Shown: positions 39,882-46,867, numbered from the stretch's first letter. The stretch is 64,000 nt of DNA from a virus (IMGVR_UViG_3300046543_000082:1-64000), one strand, 5' to 3'. Made by a program: numbers and translations. Notes: generated by a model not told the origin, from the letters alone.

Positions 39882-40348
39882 TGAACTGGAACCGAAGAAT
39901 TACTGAAGCCAGAGAAGCCCGCTCGATGTCCAAGGCGGAGTTGGCGCGCGCCTGTAATGTGTCGGCGCCGACCGTGACCGACTGGGAAAGCGGGAAAATA
40001 AAAAACCTCGACGCGGCCAATATGCTGACGATCTGCGAGGTTTTGGGAGTCGAACCCCGGTGGCTAGTGTGGGGATTTGAGAGCGGCAAATCGCCGAACA
40101 GAGGGGACTTCGTGCCTATTACCGGCGAAGCAAAAAAGCTAATTCAGTGCGTCATGCGTCTGGACAAGGGGGGGCCAAAAGTACGACAAACGTTTGCTTA
40201 CACTCTCGGCATCCTTGAAATTGTCGAAAGATTGGGATTGGTACATGATGCCGATGTGGTGGCCGAGCTTGCAGAACAGGAGCAGCTCTTGGCACTCCAC
40301 GCCGAGCCATCTAGGGTTTTAAAACATGCCCCCCGCAAGCACAAATGA
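39881..40348 (+). CDS. Lysogeny repressor, XRE family without peptidase domain
   Basis: 155 aa. A helix-turn-helix at about 13-40 (SMSKAELARACNVSAPTVTD, WESGKIKNL) and LTICEVLGVEPRWLVWG identify a CI-like repressor. The remaining 80 residues are helical and lack the LexA-type Ser/Lys catalytic part, so RecA-stimulated self-cleavage is unlikely. Divergent from the Cro-like gene. Induction must use another route. Confidence 0.8.
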   Translation: MNWNRRITEAREARSMSKAELARACNVSAPTVTDWESGKIKNLDAANMLTICEVLGVEPRWLVWGFESGKSPNRGDFVPITGEAKKLIQCVMRLDKGGPKVRQTFAYTLGILEIVERLGLVHDADVVAELAEQEQLLALHAEPSRVLKHAPRKHK

Positions 40349-40499
40349 AAAAACCATCGTCAGCATGGACCTTTACCGGCAGCGTCGAACTGTCGAATCC
40401 AAGCAGAAGGAGTCAACCGATCCGGCCGAAGAAGCGTTAAACGAAATCGCCCGATACCTTCTGATGGCCGTTCGCGTCATCACGGCTAGGCGTCACTGA
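40326..40499 (+). CDS. Hypothetical small protein after repressor, 57 aa
   Basis: Starts MPPASTNEKTIVSMDLYRQR, in another frame, overlapping the repressor end by 23 bases; AAAACATG precedes. Charged, with a helical C-terminal part EALNEIARYLLMAVRVI. The transcript ends at the terminator 40508-40530. Likely co-expressed in the lysogen; function unknown. Confidence 0.5.
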   Translation: MPPASTNEKTIVSMDLYRQRRTVESKQKESTDPAEEALNEIARYLLMAVRVITARRH

Positions 40500-40507
40500 A
40501 TTCCCCT

Positions 40508-40530
40508 CCCGCTTCGGCGGGATTTTTTTT
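40508..40530 (+). terminator. Terminator of the repressor transcript
   Basis: CCCGC-TTCG-GCGGG stem-loop followed by ATTTTTTTT. Strong rho-independent terminator that separates repressor transcription from the early promoter at 40551. Confidence 0.85.
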
Positions 40531-40550
40531 GTCTTTTCGGTATAGAACGC

Positions 40551-40579
40551 TTGACTCTACCGGTGTAGCGTCCTACACT
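40551..40579 (+). promoter_or_regulatory. Rightward early promoter with palindromic operator
   Basis: -35 TTGACT (40551-40556), 17-base spacer, -10 TACACT (40574-40579). The perfect palindrome GTGTAG-CGTC-CTACAC (40563-40578) covers spacer and -10. It differs from the CCTAA-type operators at the switch, implying a second regulator or another DNA half-site. The expected start is about 40586-40587, exactly where the conserved leader begins. Confidence 0.75.
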
Positions 40580-40586
40580 ACATCCA

Positions 40587-40711
40587 TGCACTGAAGAACA
40601 AGCAGCGCATCGGATAGCCCGGCAACGTGAGTTGGGAATGTCTAGCCCGAACTGCAATCGGGCCGACCGGATGACCTGGCGAAATCGGAGCCAGCGACGC
40701 GACAGAGCCGA
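40587..40711 (+). ncRNA. Structured early-operon leader (copy 2)
   Basis: Identical over 125 bases to 1-125 and begins about 7-8 bases after the -10 box, so it should be the 5' end of the early transcript. GCCCGA/TCGGGC and CTGGC/GCCAG hairpins are present. Right of 40711 the two phages differ until the ribosome site of the first gene. An antitermination (put-like) or small-RNA role is inferred. Confidence 0.6.
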
Positions 40712-40771
40712 TGAAGTTTTATCAAGGCGTCTTGCTAAGGGCGCCGTGACAAAACCACAAAGGGGATAGAT

Positions 40772-40867
40772 ATGACGATCAAATTCCGCACGTTTAACGT
40801 TGTTCGTGGCACACACAACCTTCGCGTGAAGGTCTGGCTTAAACAACTGCGCTCGGAGGCTATGTGA
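40772..40867 (+). CDS. Hypothetical early microprotein, 31 aa
   Basis: MTIKFRTFNVVRGTHNLRVK and following, basic. AGGGGATAGAT before the ATG matches the first early gene of X. The stop overlaps the next GTG (ATGTGA), indicating coupling. No counterpart in X. Confidence 0.5.
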   Translation: MTIKFRTFNVVRGTHNLRVKVWLKQLRSEAM

Positions 40868-41004
40868 GCGACCTCGCACTTGACTTAATCGAACTGAAGC
40901 GCCTCGCTGCTGGCGGCATGGGCGCTTTGACCGAAAAACTGTTGCACGAAGTAGCGGCTCGGATCATCGCTTCGGGGCTGCGTGACTTTCGGGAGGGATG
41001 CTGA
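40864..41004 (+). CDS. Conserved small early protein, 46 aa (Y copy)
   Basis: GTG start in the GTGA overlap; sequence is nearly that of 403-543 (SDLALDLIELKRLAAGG..). The change from ATG to GTG and overlap with an inserted upstream gene suggests recombination at the start codon. Function unknown. Confidence 0.65.
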   Translation: MSDLALDLIELKRLAAGGMGALTEKLLHEVAARIIASGLRDFREGC

Positions 41005-41005
41005 C

Positions 41006-41344
41006 ATGGAAGCGAAAGAAAGGCTTACCGCACGCATGGAACGCGTCTACACCGCAGACGGCAAACACATCGTCACTGTATGGGCCGAGTCCGTCGACTG
41101 CAAGGCGCAGACGGGCGAATCTTATCTCGGCATGCGCGATCGCACGGAACCGATGCGGATTTCGGCTCAGCAGCAGACGTTTGACCGTGCTCGTCTGTTC
41201 GCCGCCGCTCCTGACCTTCTCGAAGCGCTGATCTTGCTTGAAGCGGAAATGGTTCTTTCCGGCAATGCCGGGGCGACTGATTACGGATGGAAGCCTGCGA
41301 TCGAAAAGACGCGCGCCGCTATCGCCAAAGCCACCGGAGACTGA
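41006..41344 (+). CDS. Hypothetical phage protein, 112 aa
   Basis: ATG 41006 has GGAGGG upstream and is preferred to a start at 40982 within the previous gene. A beta N-terminal part, then LFAAAPDLLEALILLEAEMV and a C-terminal helix ending EKTRAAIAKATGD, a pattern widespread in temperate phages of proteobacteria with unknown function. Confidence 0.7.
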   Translation: MEAKERLTARMERVYTADGKHIVTVWAESVDCKAQTGESYLGMRDRTEPMRISAQQQTFDRARLFAAAPDLLEALILLEAEMVLSGNAGATDYGWKPAIEKTRAAIAKATGD

Positions 41345-41345
41345 C

Positions 41346-41414
41346 ATGGAACTCGCAATCATATTCGCGGTACTCGGGTTTGGTGATTGGTTTCTTTTCG
41401 GGTGGACGCGATGA
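41346..41414 (+). CDS. Membrane microprotein, 22 aa (Y copy)
   Basis: Same peptide as 545-613 with Leu for Ile at position 17, and the same overlaps with its neighbours. Conserved at nearly every base. Confidence 0.55.
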   Translation: MELAIIFAVLGFGDWFLFGWTR

Positions 41415-41575
41415 GATACGGATGCACTGTGATCAACGCGACCCGGCTCGGCGAGTTTCTCTACGACAAAGAGCTTGCCGAGTACGACGACGAAGGATAC
41501 GACGGTTGGATCGACGACGGCGATAGAAGCGACGAGCAATTCGACCGGATGGACAGACAAAACGAACTGAGGTGA
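41411..41575 (+). CDS. Acidic small early protein, 54 aa (Y copy)
   Basis: Counterpart of 610-768; the acidic stretch YDDEGYDGWIDDGDRSDEQF has a small insertion. Overlaps the previous stop. Confidence 0.6.
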   Translation: MRYGCTVINATRLGEFLYDKELAEYDDEGYDGWIDDGDRSDEQFDRMDRQNELR

Positions 41576-41578
41576 GCG

Positions 41579-41674
41579 ATGAAACATCCGTTATTGGCTT
41601 GGGTGGCTGCGGTTAGTGTCGGTCTTCTCTCGGGAAGCGTGATTGTGATGTCGGCGACGGGCTTGGGGTTCTGA
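41579..41674 (+). CDS. Membrane microprotein, 31 aa
   Basis: MKHPLLAWVAAVSVGLLSGS followed by VIVMSATGLGF; one span, GAGGTGAGCG as ribosome site. Not present in X. Directly followed by the 68-aa gene. Function unknown. Confidence 0.5.
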   Translation: MKHPLLAWVAAVSVGLLSGSVIVMSATGLGF

Positions 41675-41675
41675 G

Positions 41676-41882
41676 ATGAAGACATACCACTACGCCGACA
41701 AGCGGCCAAGCATCTACCCGCAATTCATGATGGATGATTTCGGCGACGAGATCATGACGGTTCATGAAGTGACGCCGGACATCGATAGCTTCCAGATCAA
41801 GATGCATCCGGATACGTATTGGCACATTTTCGACTTGTCCGGAAAAGTGCTTGAGTGGGCAGACGGCCACGATGAGGAATAG
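41676..41882 (+). CDS. Hypothetical acidic protein, 68 aa
   Basis: Starts MKTYHYADKRPSIYPQFMMD; soluble, His/Asp-rich with a beta pattern. One base after the previous gene. No counterpart in X and no family known to me. Confidence 0.55.
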   Translation: MKTYHYADKRPSIYPQFMMDDFGDEIMTVHEVTPDIDSFQIKMHPDTYWHIFDLSGKVLEWADGHDEE

Positions 41883-41885
41883 ATC

Positions 41886-41957
41886 ATGTGGATGCTAATT
41901 GGCTACTTCGCCATCGGATCGACACTGGCGATTGCGTTTATTCGGGGTGCGCGATGA
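41886..41957 (+). CDS. Membrane microprotein, 23 aa (Y copy)
   Basis: MWMLIGYFAIGSTLAIAFIR then GAR. The part from YFAIGST to the end equals that of 1061-1144 in X; the stop overlaps the next ATG. Confidence 0.5.
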   Translation: MWMLIGYFAIGSTLAIAFIRGAR

Positions 41958-42079
41958 AACTTGTAACGGAGCAAGAATTGAATAAATGCGTAACGCTGAG
42001 CGATTTGGCGGTCGGCATTGCAGTAGGCGCGATCATGGGCCTCGTGTTCTACGGTGCGCTTCTCGTCGGGATCGGATGA
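41954..42079 (+). CDS. Membrane microprotein, 41 aa (Y copy)
   Basis: Counterpart of 1281-1406; starts MKLVTEQELNKCVTLSDLAV and has one span. In Y it follows the 23-aa gene directly, without the 47-aa gene present in X. Confidence 0.6.
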   Translation: MKLVTEQELNKCVTLSDLAVGIAVGAIMGLVFYGALLVGIG

Positions 42080-42080
42080 G

Positions 42081-42206
42081 ATGCTCAAACTCGCGAAGAT
42101 ATGGGCCGCAACCATGCTTCTCGCGCTGCTCTACCTGATGGCAGGCGGCTTGATGGATAGCTTGGAGCAGCGTGCAGAACAGTGCCGCACCGTTCATTGC
42201 ACGTAG
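42081..42206 (+). CDS. Membrane or exported microprotein, 41 aa (Y copy)
   Basis: Counterpart of 1408-1533, again with one span and the Cys pair CRTVHC near the end. The last conserved gene before the recombination block; homology to X ends about 10 bases after its stop. Confidence 0.6.
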   Translation: MLKLAKIWAATMLLALLYLMAGGLMDSLEQRAEQCRTVHCT

Positions 42207-42222
42207 GCGCGTAGTACAACTA

Positions 42223-42762
42223 ATGTCGGAATCACGGTCAACTTGGATAACCGTAATGGACGAAAAATTAACGCATTGGAAGAGATTGGTTAACCCGGAT
42301 TACATAGGCGCCTACGCGCTTGATCCGGATCAGGACCTGACCGTGACTATCGACTATGTGACACGGGAAGCAGTTAAGGGGACTGGGGGGAAGTCGGAAG
42401 AGTGCACTGTGGCGCACCTAGTCGGTCAGAAGCCGTTGATTCTCAACGCGACGAATTCGAAGTCGATCCATCGCTTGTATGGACCCTACATAGAACAATG
42501 GAGCGGAAAGCAGATTACTTTGTTCGCCAGCACCACGCGCATGGGCGGTGAGACTGTTGAGTGTCTTCGCATCCGCGCCACGGTAGCCAAGCCAGCTAAG
42601 AAGCGAATCGATGACGCTCGGTTGAACAAGGCGATTGAATCAATCAAGGGTGGCCAGTATACGACTGGAAAGCTCCGCGCTCAGTTCGATCTGACACAAG
42701 AGCAAGAAACGAAGGTTGACGAAGAGATAAAAGCGCATATGGAGTCCAGCCATGAAGAATGA
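42223..42762 (+). CDS. Unknown protein replacing Bet; probable recombination partner
   Basis: 179 aa if ATG 42223 is used; ATG 42256 (MDEKLTHWKRLVNP) is an alternative, neither with a strong ribosome site. It contains GAYALDPDQDLTVTIDYVT, then NATNSKSIHRLYGPYIEQW and ITLFASTTRMGGETVECLRI, a pattern I have seen in phage proteins beside exonucleases but cannot name. The C-terminal 60 residues are helical. It occupies the place of bet, so an ssDNA-binding or annealing role is inferred. Confidence 0.6.
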   Translation: MSESRSTWITVMDEKLTHWKRLVNPDYIGAYALDPDQDLTVTIDYVTREAVKGTGGKSEECTVAHLVGQKPLILNATNSKSIHRLYGPYIEQWSGKQITLFASTTRMGGETVECLRIRATVAKPAKKRIDDARLNKAIESIKGGQYTTGKLRAQFDLTQEQETKVDEEIKAHMESSHEE

Positions 42763-42798
42763 CAGAACAAGCCGAAAGAAGAAAACTTGGAGGCATGT

Positions 42799-43428
42799 AT
42801 GACGTTCCGAATCCGCGCAAGCTCACTTGGGAAAATAATGGCCGAGCCGAAGAACAAGGGCGAAATACTTTCCGTGGGAGCGAAAACCTACGTTGAGGAA
42901 CTGGCTAAAGAGTTTGTTTATGGGTTTCAGCGCGTCATCACATCAAAGGAAATGGACAAAGGAATCATCGTTGAAAACGCCTCCATTGCGTTGCTCAACG
43001 ATGTGATGTTCGCCAGCTATGTGAAGAACGCCGAGCGGAAGAACAATGATTGGCTGACCGGTGAGTGCGACATCTTCACAGGCTCGAAGATCATCGATAT
43101 CAAGTCGTCGTGGTCGCTCCAGACATTCCCCGCTACGGTGTTTGCCGGACGTGATACGGGCTACGAATGGCAACTTCGTTCGTACATGATGCTATGGGAT
43201 GTTGATGAGGCAGAGATCGCCTACTGTCTCGTCACGACGCCCGATGAACTGATCCGGTTCGAACCAACCGAGATTCATTACGTCGATCACATCGATCCGG
43301 CTCTGCGCGTTACTCGCGTCCCGTACCAGCGCGACAAGGCGCTCGAAGAGAAGATCAAGGCGAAAGTCGAAGCGGCTCGTGCGTACTTCGATGAGGTAGT
43401 CGAACTGATCGCAATCGAGCACGCGTAA
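42799..43428 (+). CDS. PD-(D/E)XK phage exonuclease
   Basis: 209 aa from ATG 42799, TTGGAGG upstream. The N-terminal IRASSLGKIMAEPKN resembles recombinase-type nucleases; E51/E59 in SKEMDKGIIVEN, D91 in GECDIF, and D100-x-K102 in IIDIKSSW make the nuclease core. It replaces the YqaJ-type enzyme of X. The stop overlaps the 24-aa microprotein start. Confidence 0.75.
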   Translation: MTFRIRASSLGKIMAEPKNKGEILSVGAKTYVEELAKEFVYGFQRVITSKEMDKGIIVENASIALLNDVMFASYVKNAERKNNDWLTGECDIFTGSKIIDIKSSWSLQTFPATVFAGRDTGYEWQLRSYMMLWDVDEAEIAYCLVTTPDELIRFEPTEIHYVDHIDPALRVTRVPYQRDKALEEKIKAKVEAARAYFDEVVELIAIEHA

Positions 43429-43502
43429 TGACCGGAAGCGACATCGTGCTTGCTGTAATCGCTGCGATGTATGTCTTGCATTTTTTAATCGAAAGGATAT
43501 GA
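43428..43502 (+). CDS. Membrane microprotein coupled to exonuclease, 24 aa (Y copy)
   Basis: MTGSDIVLAVIAAMYVLHFL then IERI; one residue differs from 3044-3118. TAATG overlap with the exonuclease stop. Kept while the gene upstream was exchanged. Confidence 0.6.
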   Translation: MTGSDIVLAVIAAMYVLHFLIERI

Positions 43503-43503
43503 G

Positions 43504-44304
43504 ATGACGAAGATTGATCTTGAGTCGGTAGTTCTGAAGAGTGGCGCACATGAGTCGCCGGAAGACGGTATGTGTCTGCTCGAAGTCGTGAGCATGTTTG
43601 CCGATGAGGATTTCGGAGACTCGCCGGCGTGCGTTGATTCGATCCTCGCTCAGTTTGGGCGGTCATGGAATGACGGAATGCGCTCCGACGCTGAGCGCGC
43701 CCAATTGAAGCAATACATCGCACGGCTACCCGGCACGAACAAGGGTTCGGCGCTCTCGCAAAAGCGAGGATGGATGGCGCTTGACTGGCTTATTCGTGTG
43801 CACACGGCAGCGTGGCTCGCTTTGAATCCCGGCCTCGTGCATCACGCCGAAACGCTCAAAATGCTACCGCCGATTACCTGCTCGGCCGATCTCGTTGCGG
43901 CACAACCGAAGCTCGATGCAGCAAAGAAAGATGCGGCCGCCGCATGGGCCGCCGCAGGGGCCGCCGCACGGGACGCCGCATGGGACGCCGCATGGGCCGC
44001 CGCACGGGCCGCCGCACGGGACGCCGCATGGGCCGCCGCATGGGCCGCCGCACGGGACGCCGCAGGGGACGCCGCACGGGCCGCCGCACGGGACGCCGCA
44101 TGGGACGCCGCATGGGCCGCCGCAGGGGCCGCCGCACGGGCCGCCGCACGGGACGCCGCATGGGCCGCCGCATGGGACGCCGCAGGGGCCGCCGCACGGG
44201 ACGCCGCAGGGGACGCCGCAGGGGCGAAACTTGAACCCACCGTTATTGAATTGCAGGCGAGCGCCCACGAACTATTTTCGCGGATGATCGAAGCAACCGA
44301 ATAA
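43504..44304 (+). CDS. Early protein with 12-bp/tetrapeptide tandem repeats
   Basis: 266 aa. The N-terminal 140 residues form a normal domain (SPEDGMCLLEVVSMFADEDF, ARLPGTNKG, RGWMALDWLIRVHTAAWLAL) known in some bacterial and phage proteins of unknown function. Residues about 147-241 are tetrapeptides A-(W/R/G)-(A/D)-A in tandem, giving a long Ala helix with periodic Trp/Arg/Asp. A unique 26-residue end follows (VIELQASAHELFSRM). Repeat number can change without frameshift. Confidence 0.65.
   Translation: MTKIDLESVVLKSGAHESPEDGMCLLEVVSMFADEDFGDSPACVDSILAQFGRSWNDGMRSDAERAQLKQYIARLPGTNKGSALSQKRGWMALDWLIRVHTAAWLALNPGLVHHAETLKMLPPITCSADLVAAQPKLDAAKKDAAAAWAAAGAAARDAAWDAAWAAARAAARDAAWAAAWAAARDAAGDAARAAARDAAWDAAWAAAGAAARAAARDAAWAAAWDAAGAAARDAAGDAAGAKLEPTVIELQASAHELFSRMIEATE
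43942..44226 (+). repeat. Tandem 12-bp repeat, about 23 units
   Basis: Unit GCA-NGG-GMC-GCC, where only two positions vary (T/C/G at base 4, C/A at base 8). 23 full units and one partial unit lie within the gene at 43504. All units keep the frame. Such arrays change length by slippage. Confidence 0.9.
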
Positions 44305-44336
44305 CCAAAGCGCATCGCGCCGGACACGATAGAAGG

Positions 44337-44420
44337 ATGGTTCGCACGATACGCGCCGATGGCTCGCTGGGCGCCCTGAAGGAACTACCTTGGTGGCGCA
44401 AACCTTCGGTTGTCGTCTAA
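44337..44420 (+). CDS. Hypothetical microprotein, 27 aa
   Basis: MVRTIRADGSLGALKELPWW then RKPSVVV; AGAAGG upstream. Basic and short, no counterpart in X. The stop lies seven bases before the 32-bp box. Confidence 0.4.
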   Translation: MVRTIRADGSLGALKELPWWRKPSVVV

Positions 44421-44427
44421 CTCACCC

Positions 44428-44459
44428 CACAAAGACCGCCGCTCTCACGCACCTACGAG
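44428..44459 (+). repeat. 32-bp intercistronic box, copy 2
   Basis: Identical to 3334-3365. It lies between the microprotein and the repeat-containing early gene, again directly before a ribosome site. Confidence 0.6.
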
Positions 44460-44469
44460 GATTGAAGAC

Positions 44470-45378
44470 ATGACCAACGGAAATAGCGCGGAGCGGGAAC
44501 GCTTCGAAGAATGGGCTTTCGATATGGGCTACCGTAACTTCACGTATAGCGAGGAGTTCCACGGATATACGGAGGAAAGCATTCAACGCGTCTGGTTTGG
44601 CTGGAAAGGTGCGCTGTCGGTTTTCGCCGATGGCGGCAAAGAGCAGGTGACTGCGACTATGGGTGAGGTGGTGTATCAGGTTCAGACAGGCGATTGCTGG
44701 CTCGACATGACGCAGGAGCAATACGAGCAGCACTCAAAAACGCGGCCGACACGAGTCTTGTACACCGCCCCGCAAGCCGAGTGCGCACCGCGTGGGGCGG
44801 TTGGTTACGCAGAGGTGTGTGATGGAAGTGGTGGCGATTTCACTATGGCGGTATTCAATTCCTCAGACGTTCCCGAGGGTGCCGCACTATTCACCGCCCC
44901 GCAAGCCGAGTGCGCACCGCGTGAGAAACAGAACGTGATGAACATTCCGCTTGACGCTGCCGCTACGATGGCTGATTACGCCCCGCAAGCCGAGTGCGCA
45001 CCGCTGCCGAAGCAGGAACCGCTTGGCGAACCGTTTCAAACGGTGCTGGACGAGAACCGATGGAATCTCTATGCCGAGTGCACACCGCGTGAGGCGCATC
45101 CGGTGGCGTATTTGGTCGATCCGGGCGCAGGTTCCGCCGTAGATAAGTTCCAGACCAACAAGCCGGATTATTTGCAGTTGGTGGACATCAAGCGGCGCGG
45201 GGGAAGCGTTACGCCGCTATACGCAGCCCCTACGCCTGAGCGTGCGCAGGAATCGGAAGGCGTGTTGACGGACGGAGAATTAATTGCGATTAGCAACGCA
45301 TTGCAAGGAACCGGATACGCACATATCGCGGATAAATTGCGCGCCATTCTCGCCGCCAACAAGGAGCCGCAACCGTGA
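44470..45378 (+). CDS. Modular early protein with APQAECAPR repeats, 302 aa
   Basis: ATG 44470 is preceded by GAGGATTGAAG. The N-terminal part (FEEWAFDMGYRNFTYSEEFH, VWFGWKGAL) resembles phage proteins seen beside ead genes. Then APQAECAPR occurs three times with a fourth weaker copy (YAECTPREA), each on an approximately 28-30 bp DNA repeat. Segments between repeats are unrelated. The C-terminal ILAANKEPQP is shared with 4075-4701. The stop overlaps the next GTG. Confidence 0.65.
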   Translation: MTNGNSAERERFEEWAFDMGYRNFTYSEEFHGYTEESIQRVWFGWKGALSVFADGGKEQVTATMGEVVYQVQTGDCWLDMTQEQYEQHSKTRPTRVLYTAPQAECAPRGAVGYAEVCDGSGGDFTMAVFNSSDVPEGAALFTAPQAECAPREKQNVMNIPLDAAATMADYAPQAECAPLPKQEPLGEPFQTVLDENRWNLYAECTPREAHPVAYLVDPGAGSAVDKFQTNKPDYLQLVDIKRRGGSVTPLYAAPTPERAQESEGVLTDGELIAISNALQGTGYAHIADKLRAILAANKEPQP

Positions 45379-45680
45379 CCAAAGCATTTACCGCAGTCTT
45401 TCTGAATGTCACGCCGGAAGAAGCCGGAGAAATTACGAACCACCCAAAATGGTCGGCAGGCTCATGGAGCCACGCGCTTGACGACAGAAATGCGGCGCAG
45501 ATCGACGCCGAGCGAGCGCGTGAAGAACGGAACCGCGAGCATGTCCGCCTCAATGCTGAGTGGATGGCGAAGTGCGAGGAGTTGCGGAAGTTCGTCGAAG
45601 AGATCGCCTTGGGGAATATCGACCCGGACAAGATCGCTGGTAAAGCCCGGAGTCTGGTGGCGAAGAAGGAGGGAGCGTAG
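45375..45680 (+). CDS. Ead-like coiled-coil protein, 101 aa
   Basis: GTG start overlapping the previous stop. The coiled-coil middle AERAREERNREHVRLNAEW and the end VAKKEGA equal those of 4698-5285, but the N-terminal part differs and about half the length is missing. Looks like a shorter recombinant relative. Confidence 0.65.
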   Translation: MTKAFTAVFLNVTPEEAGEITNHPKWSAGSWSHALDDRNAAQIDAERAREERNREHVRLNAEWMAKCEELRKFVEEIALGNIDPDKIAGKARSLVAKKEGA

Positions 45681-45866
45681 ATGAGCGAGCTTCTCACACC
45701 TGACGAAGTGGCTTCGAAATTGAAGATCGAACGCCGCTCTTTCTTGCGTACAGTAGCCAAGCAGCCGGACTTCCCGGCGCCGATTCGGATCGGTCCAAGA
45801 ATCCTACGCTGGCATGCAGAGCATGTTGCTCAGTGGATCGAGCGAAGCACGCGCCGTGCGGCCTAG
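45681..45866 (+). CDS. AlpA-type excisionase/HTH protein, 61 aa
   Basis: LLTPDEVASKLKIERRSFLR then FPAPIRIGPRILRWHAEHVA and QWIERS: a MerR/AlpA-like winged helix of excisionases. GGAGGGAGCG precedes the ATG. The integrase gene runs in the opposite direction and overlaps by four bases. It likely directs excision of phage Y. Confidence 0.8.
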   Translation: MSELLTPDEVASKLKIERRSFLRTVAKQPDFPAPIRIGPRILRWHAEHVAQWIERSTRRAA

Positions 45867-46858
45867 TCCAGTTTGGCCGCCAACTCTTCGGGCGTCGGGT
45901 TGTAGTAGATCAGCAATGATTTCAAATCCCGATGCCCGATCACGCGCGCAAGCTCCAAGACGGTCAACTTATTGGAAAGCCGAGTACAAGCCTCGTGGCG
46001 GCTGTCGTGAAAATGCAGAGTTGTGATACTTGGCATTTCCTTTGCGGCCTTCTGGCGCGCCTTTCTGAAAAGCGTACCGAGCGATTGGCCGTGGAACGTG
46101 AAAACATTCGTTTCGTGGCGACCCCGGAGTTTTGCGATTAGATCGACAGCTCGCTTTGATAGCGGAACATGGCGCTCATCATAGTTCTTCGTCTTGCTCA
46201 GGTGGACGCTTCTTGGGCTGACTTCCGGCCAATGTAGAGAGCATAGTTCACCGACGCGCATCCCTGTTTCGATTGCCAGCATGAAAGCGACAGCCATTTC
46301 CTGCTGTTTTGTCGTAACCGGTTGATCTTCCGAATAACCCAATGCCGAGCACATGATTTTTATTTCCGACTCGGAAACACGTCTGTTGCGTGGCTTCGGA
46401 TCGCGCGGACGCTTCACGTCTTCAAATGGGATCGAATCGAGCCATCGCCATTCTTTCCTCGCTATCTGGAAGACGGACATAAGCAGGTTCCATTCTCGAT
46501 TCACGCTGGCTGCTGATACCTCTTTCAATCGAGCGTCGCGCCAAATGGCAATGTCAGTCTGCGTGACCTCGCTGATTATCTTGTTCCTGAATGGAAGTTC
46601 TCGACCGAGCTTGGCGAGGCGGACACGTTCCCATCGCTCGCCTTTCTTGGTCGGCGCCACTTCCTCTGCGTACTTGACGAGCGCTTCTGAGACGAAACGC
46701 TTTGGCAAATCACCTCTGACGCCTGCTAGTATTTCCGCCTCGCGAGCAGTCGCCCATGCGACAGCCTGGGCCTTGGTCGGGAACGTGTCAGAATCCCGCA
46801 CACCGGCCTTCTCGATCTCTGCCCGCCATCCCTTGGAACGCTTCCTGTAGTACGCCAT
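45863..46858 (-). CDS. int: Tyrosine integrase of phage Y
   Basis: 331 aa. Short N-terminal arm domain (YYRKRSKGWRAEIEKAGVRD), SAM-like core domain, and a catalytic domain with R201 in ETGMRVGEL, K near 222-224, H284-x-x-R287 in HDSRH, H309 in IGHRD and Tyr at 318 or 319. It is unlike the lambda-type Int of X and faces the opposite way. attP lies directly upstream (46868-47097). Confidence 0.92.
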   Translation of the reverse strand: MAYYRKRSKGWRAEIEKAGVRDSDTFPTKAQAVAWATAREAEILAGVRGDLPKRFVSEALVKYAEEVAPTKKGERWERVRLAKLGRELPFRNKIISEVTQTDIAIWRDARLKEVSAASVNREWNLLMSVFQIARKEWRWLDSIPFEDVKRPRDPKPRNRRVSESEIKIMCSALGYSEDQPVTTKQQEMAVAFMLAIETGMRVGELCSLHWPEVSPRSVHLSKTKNYDERHVPLSKRAVDLIAKLRGRHETNVFTFHGQSLGTLFRKARQKAAKEMPSITTLHFHDSRHEACTRLSNKLTVLELARVIGHRDLKSLLIYYNPTPEELAAKLD

Positions 46859-46867
46859 AGCCGCTCC

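Larger units (their letters stand above)
1..40586. mobile_element. Temperate phage X, one full circularly permuted unit
   Basis: A complete podovirus gene set lies between two exact copies of a 125-base leader (1-125 and 40587-40711). It contains early, integration, conversion, lysis, tail, capsid, packaging, replication and switch genes. The unit length of 40,586 bp suits a podovirus of this kind. The int-attP side (7146-7435) is continuous with the late block, so the unit is not split at its own attachment site. It may be a prophage recombined into phage Y at the leader, or an assembly join. Boundaries are inferred from the repeat only. Confidence 0.6.

Noticed and set aside
42752-42802. 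16-codon ORF between the Bet-replacement gene and the exonuclease
   Set aside because: Very short and basic, with no hydrophobic or conserved feature and no counterpart in X.
43812-44327. Several further ORFs on both strands across the 12-bp repeat
   Set aside because: A 12-bp GC-rich repeat keeps all six frames open. Only the frame starting at 43504 has a normal domain before and after the array.
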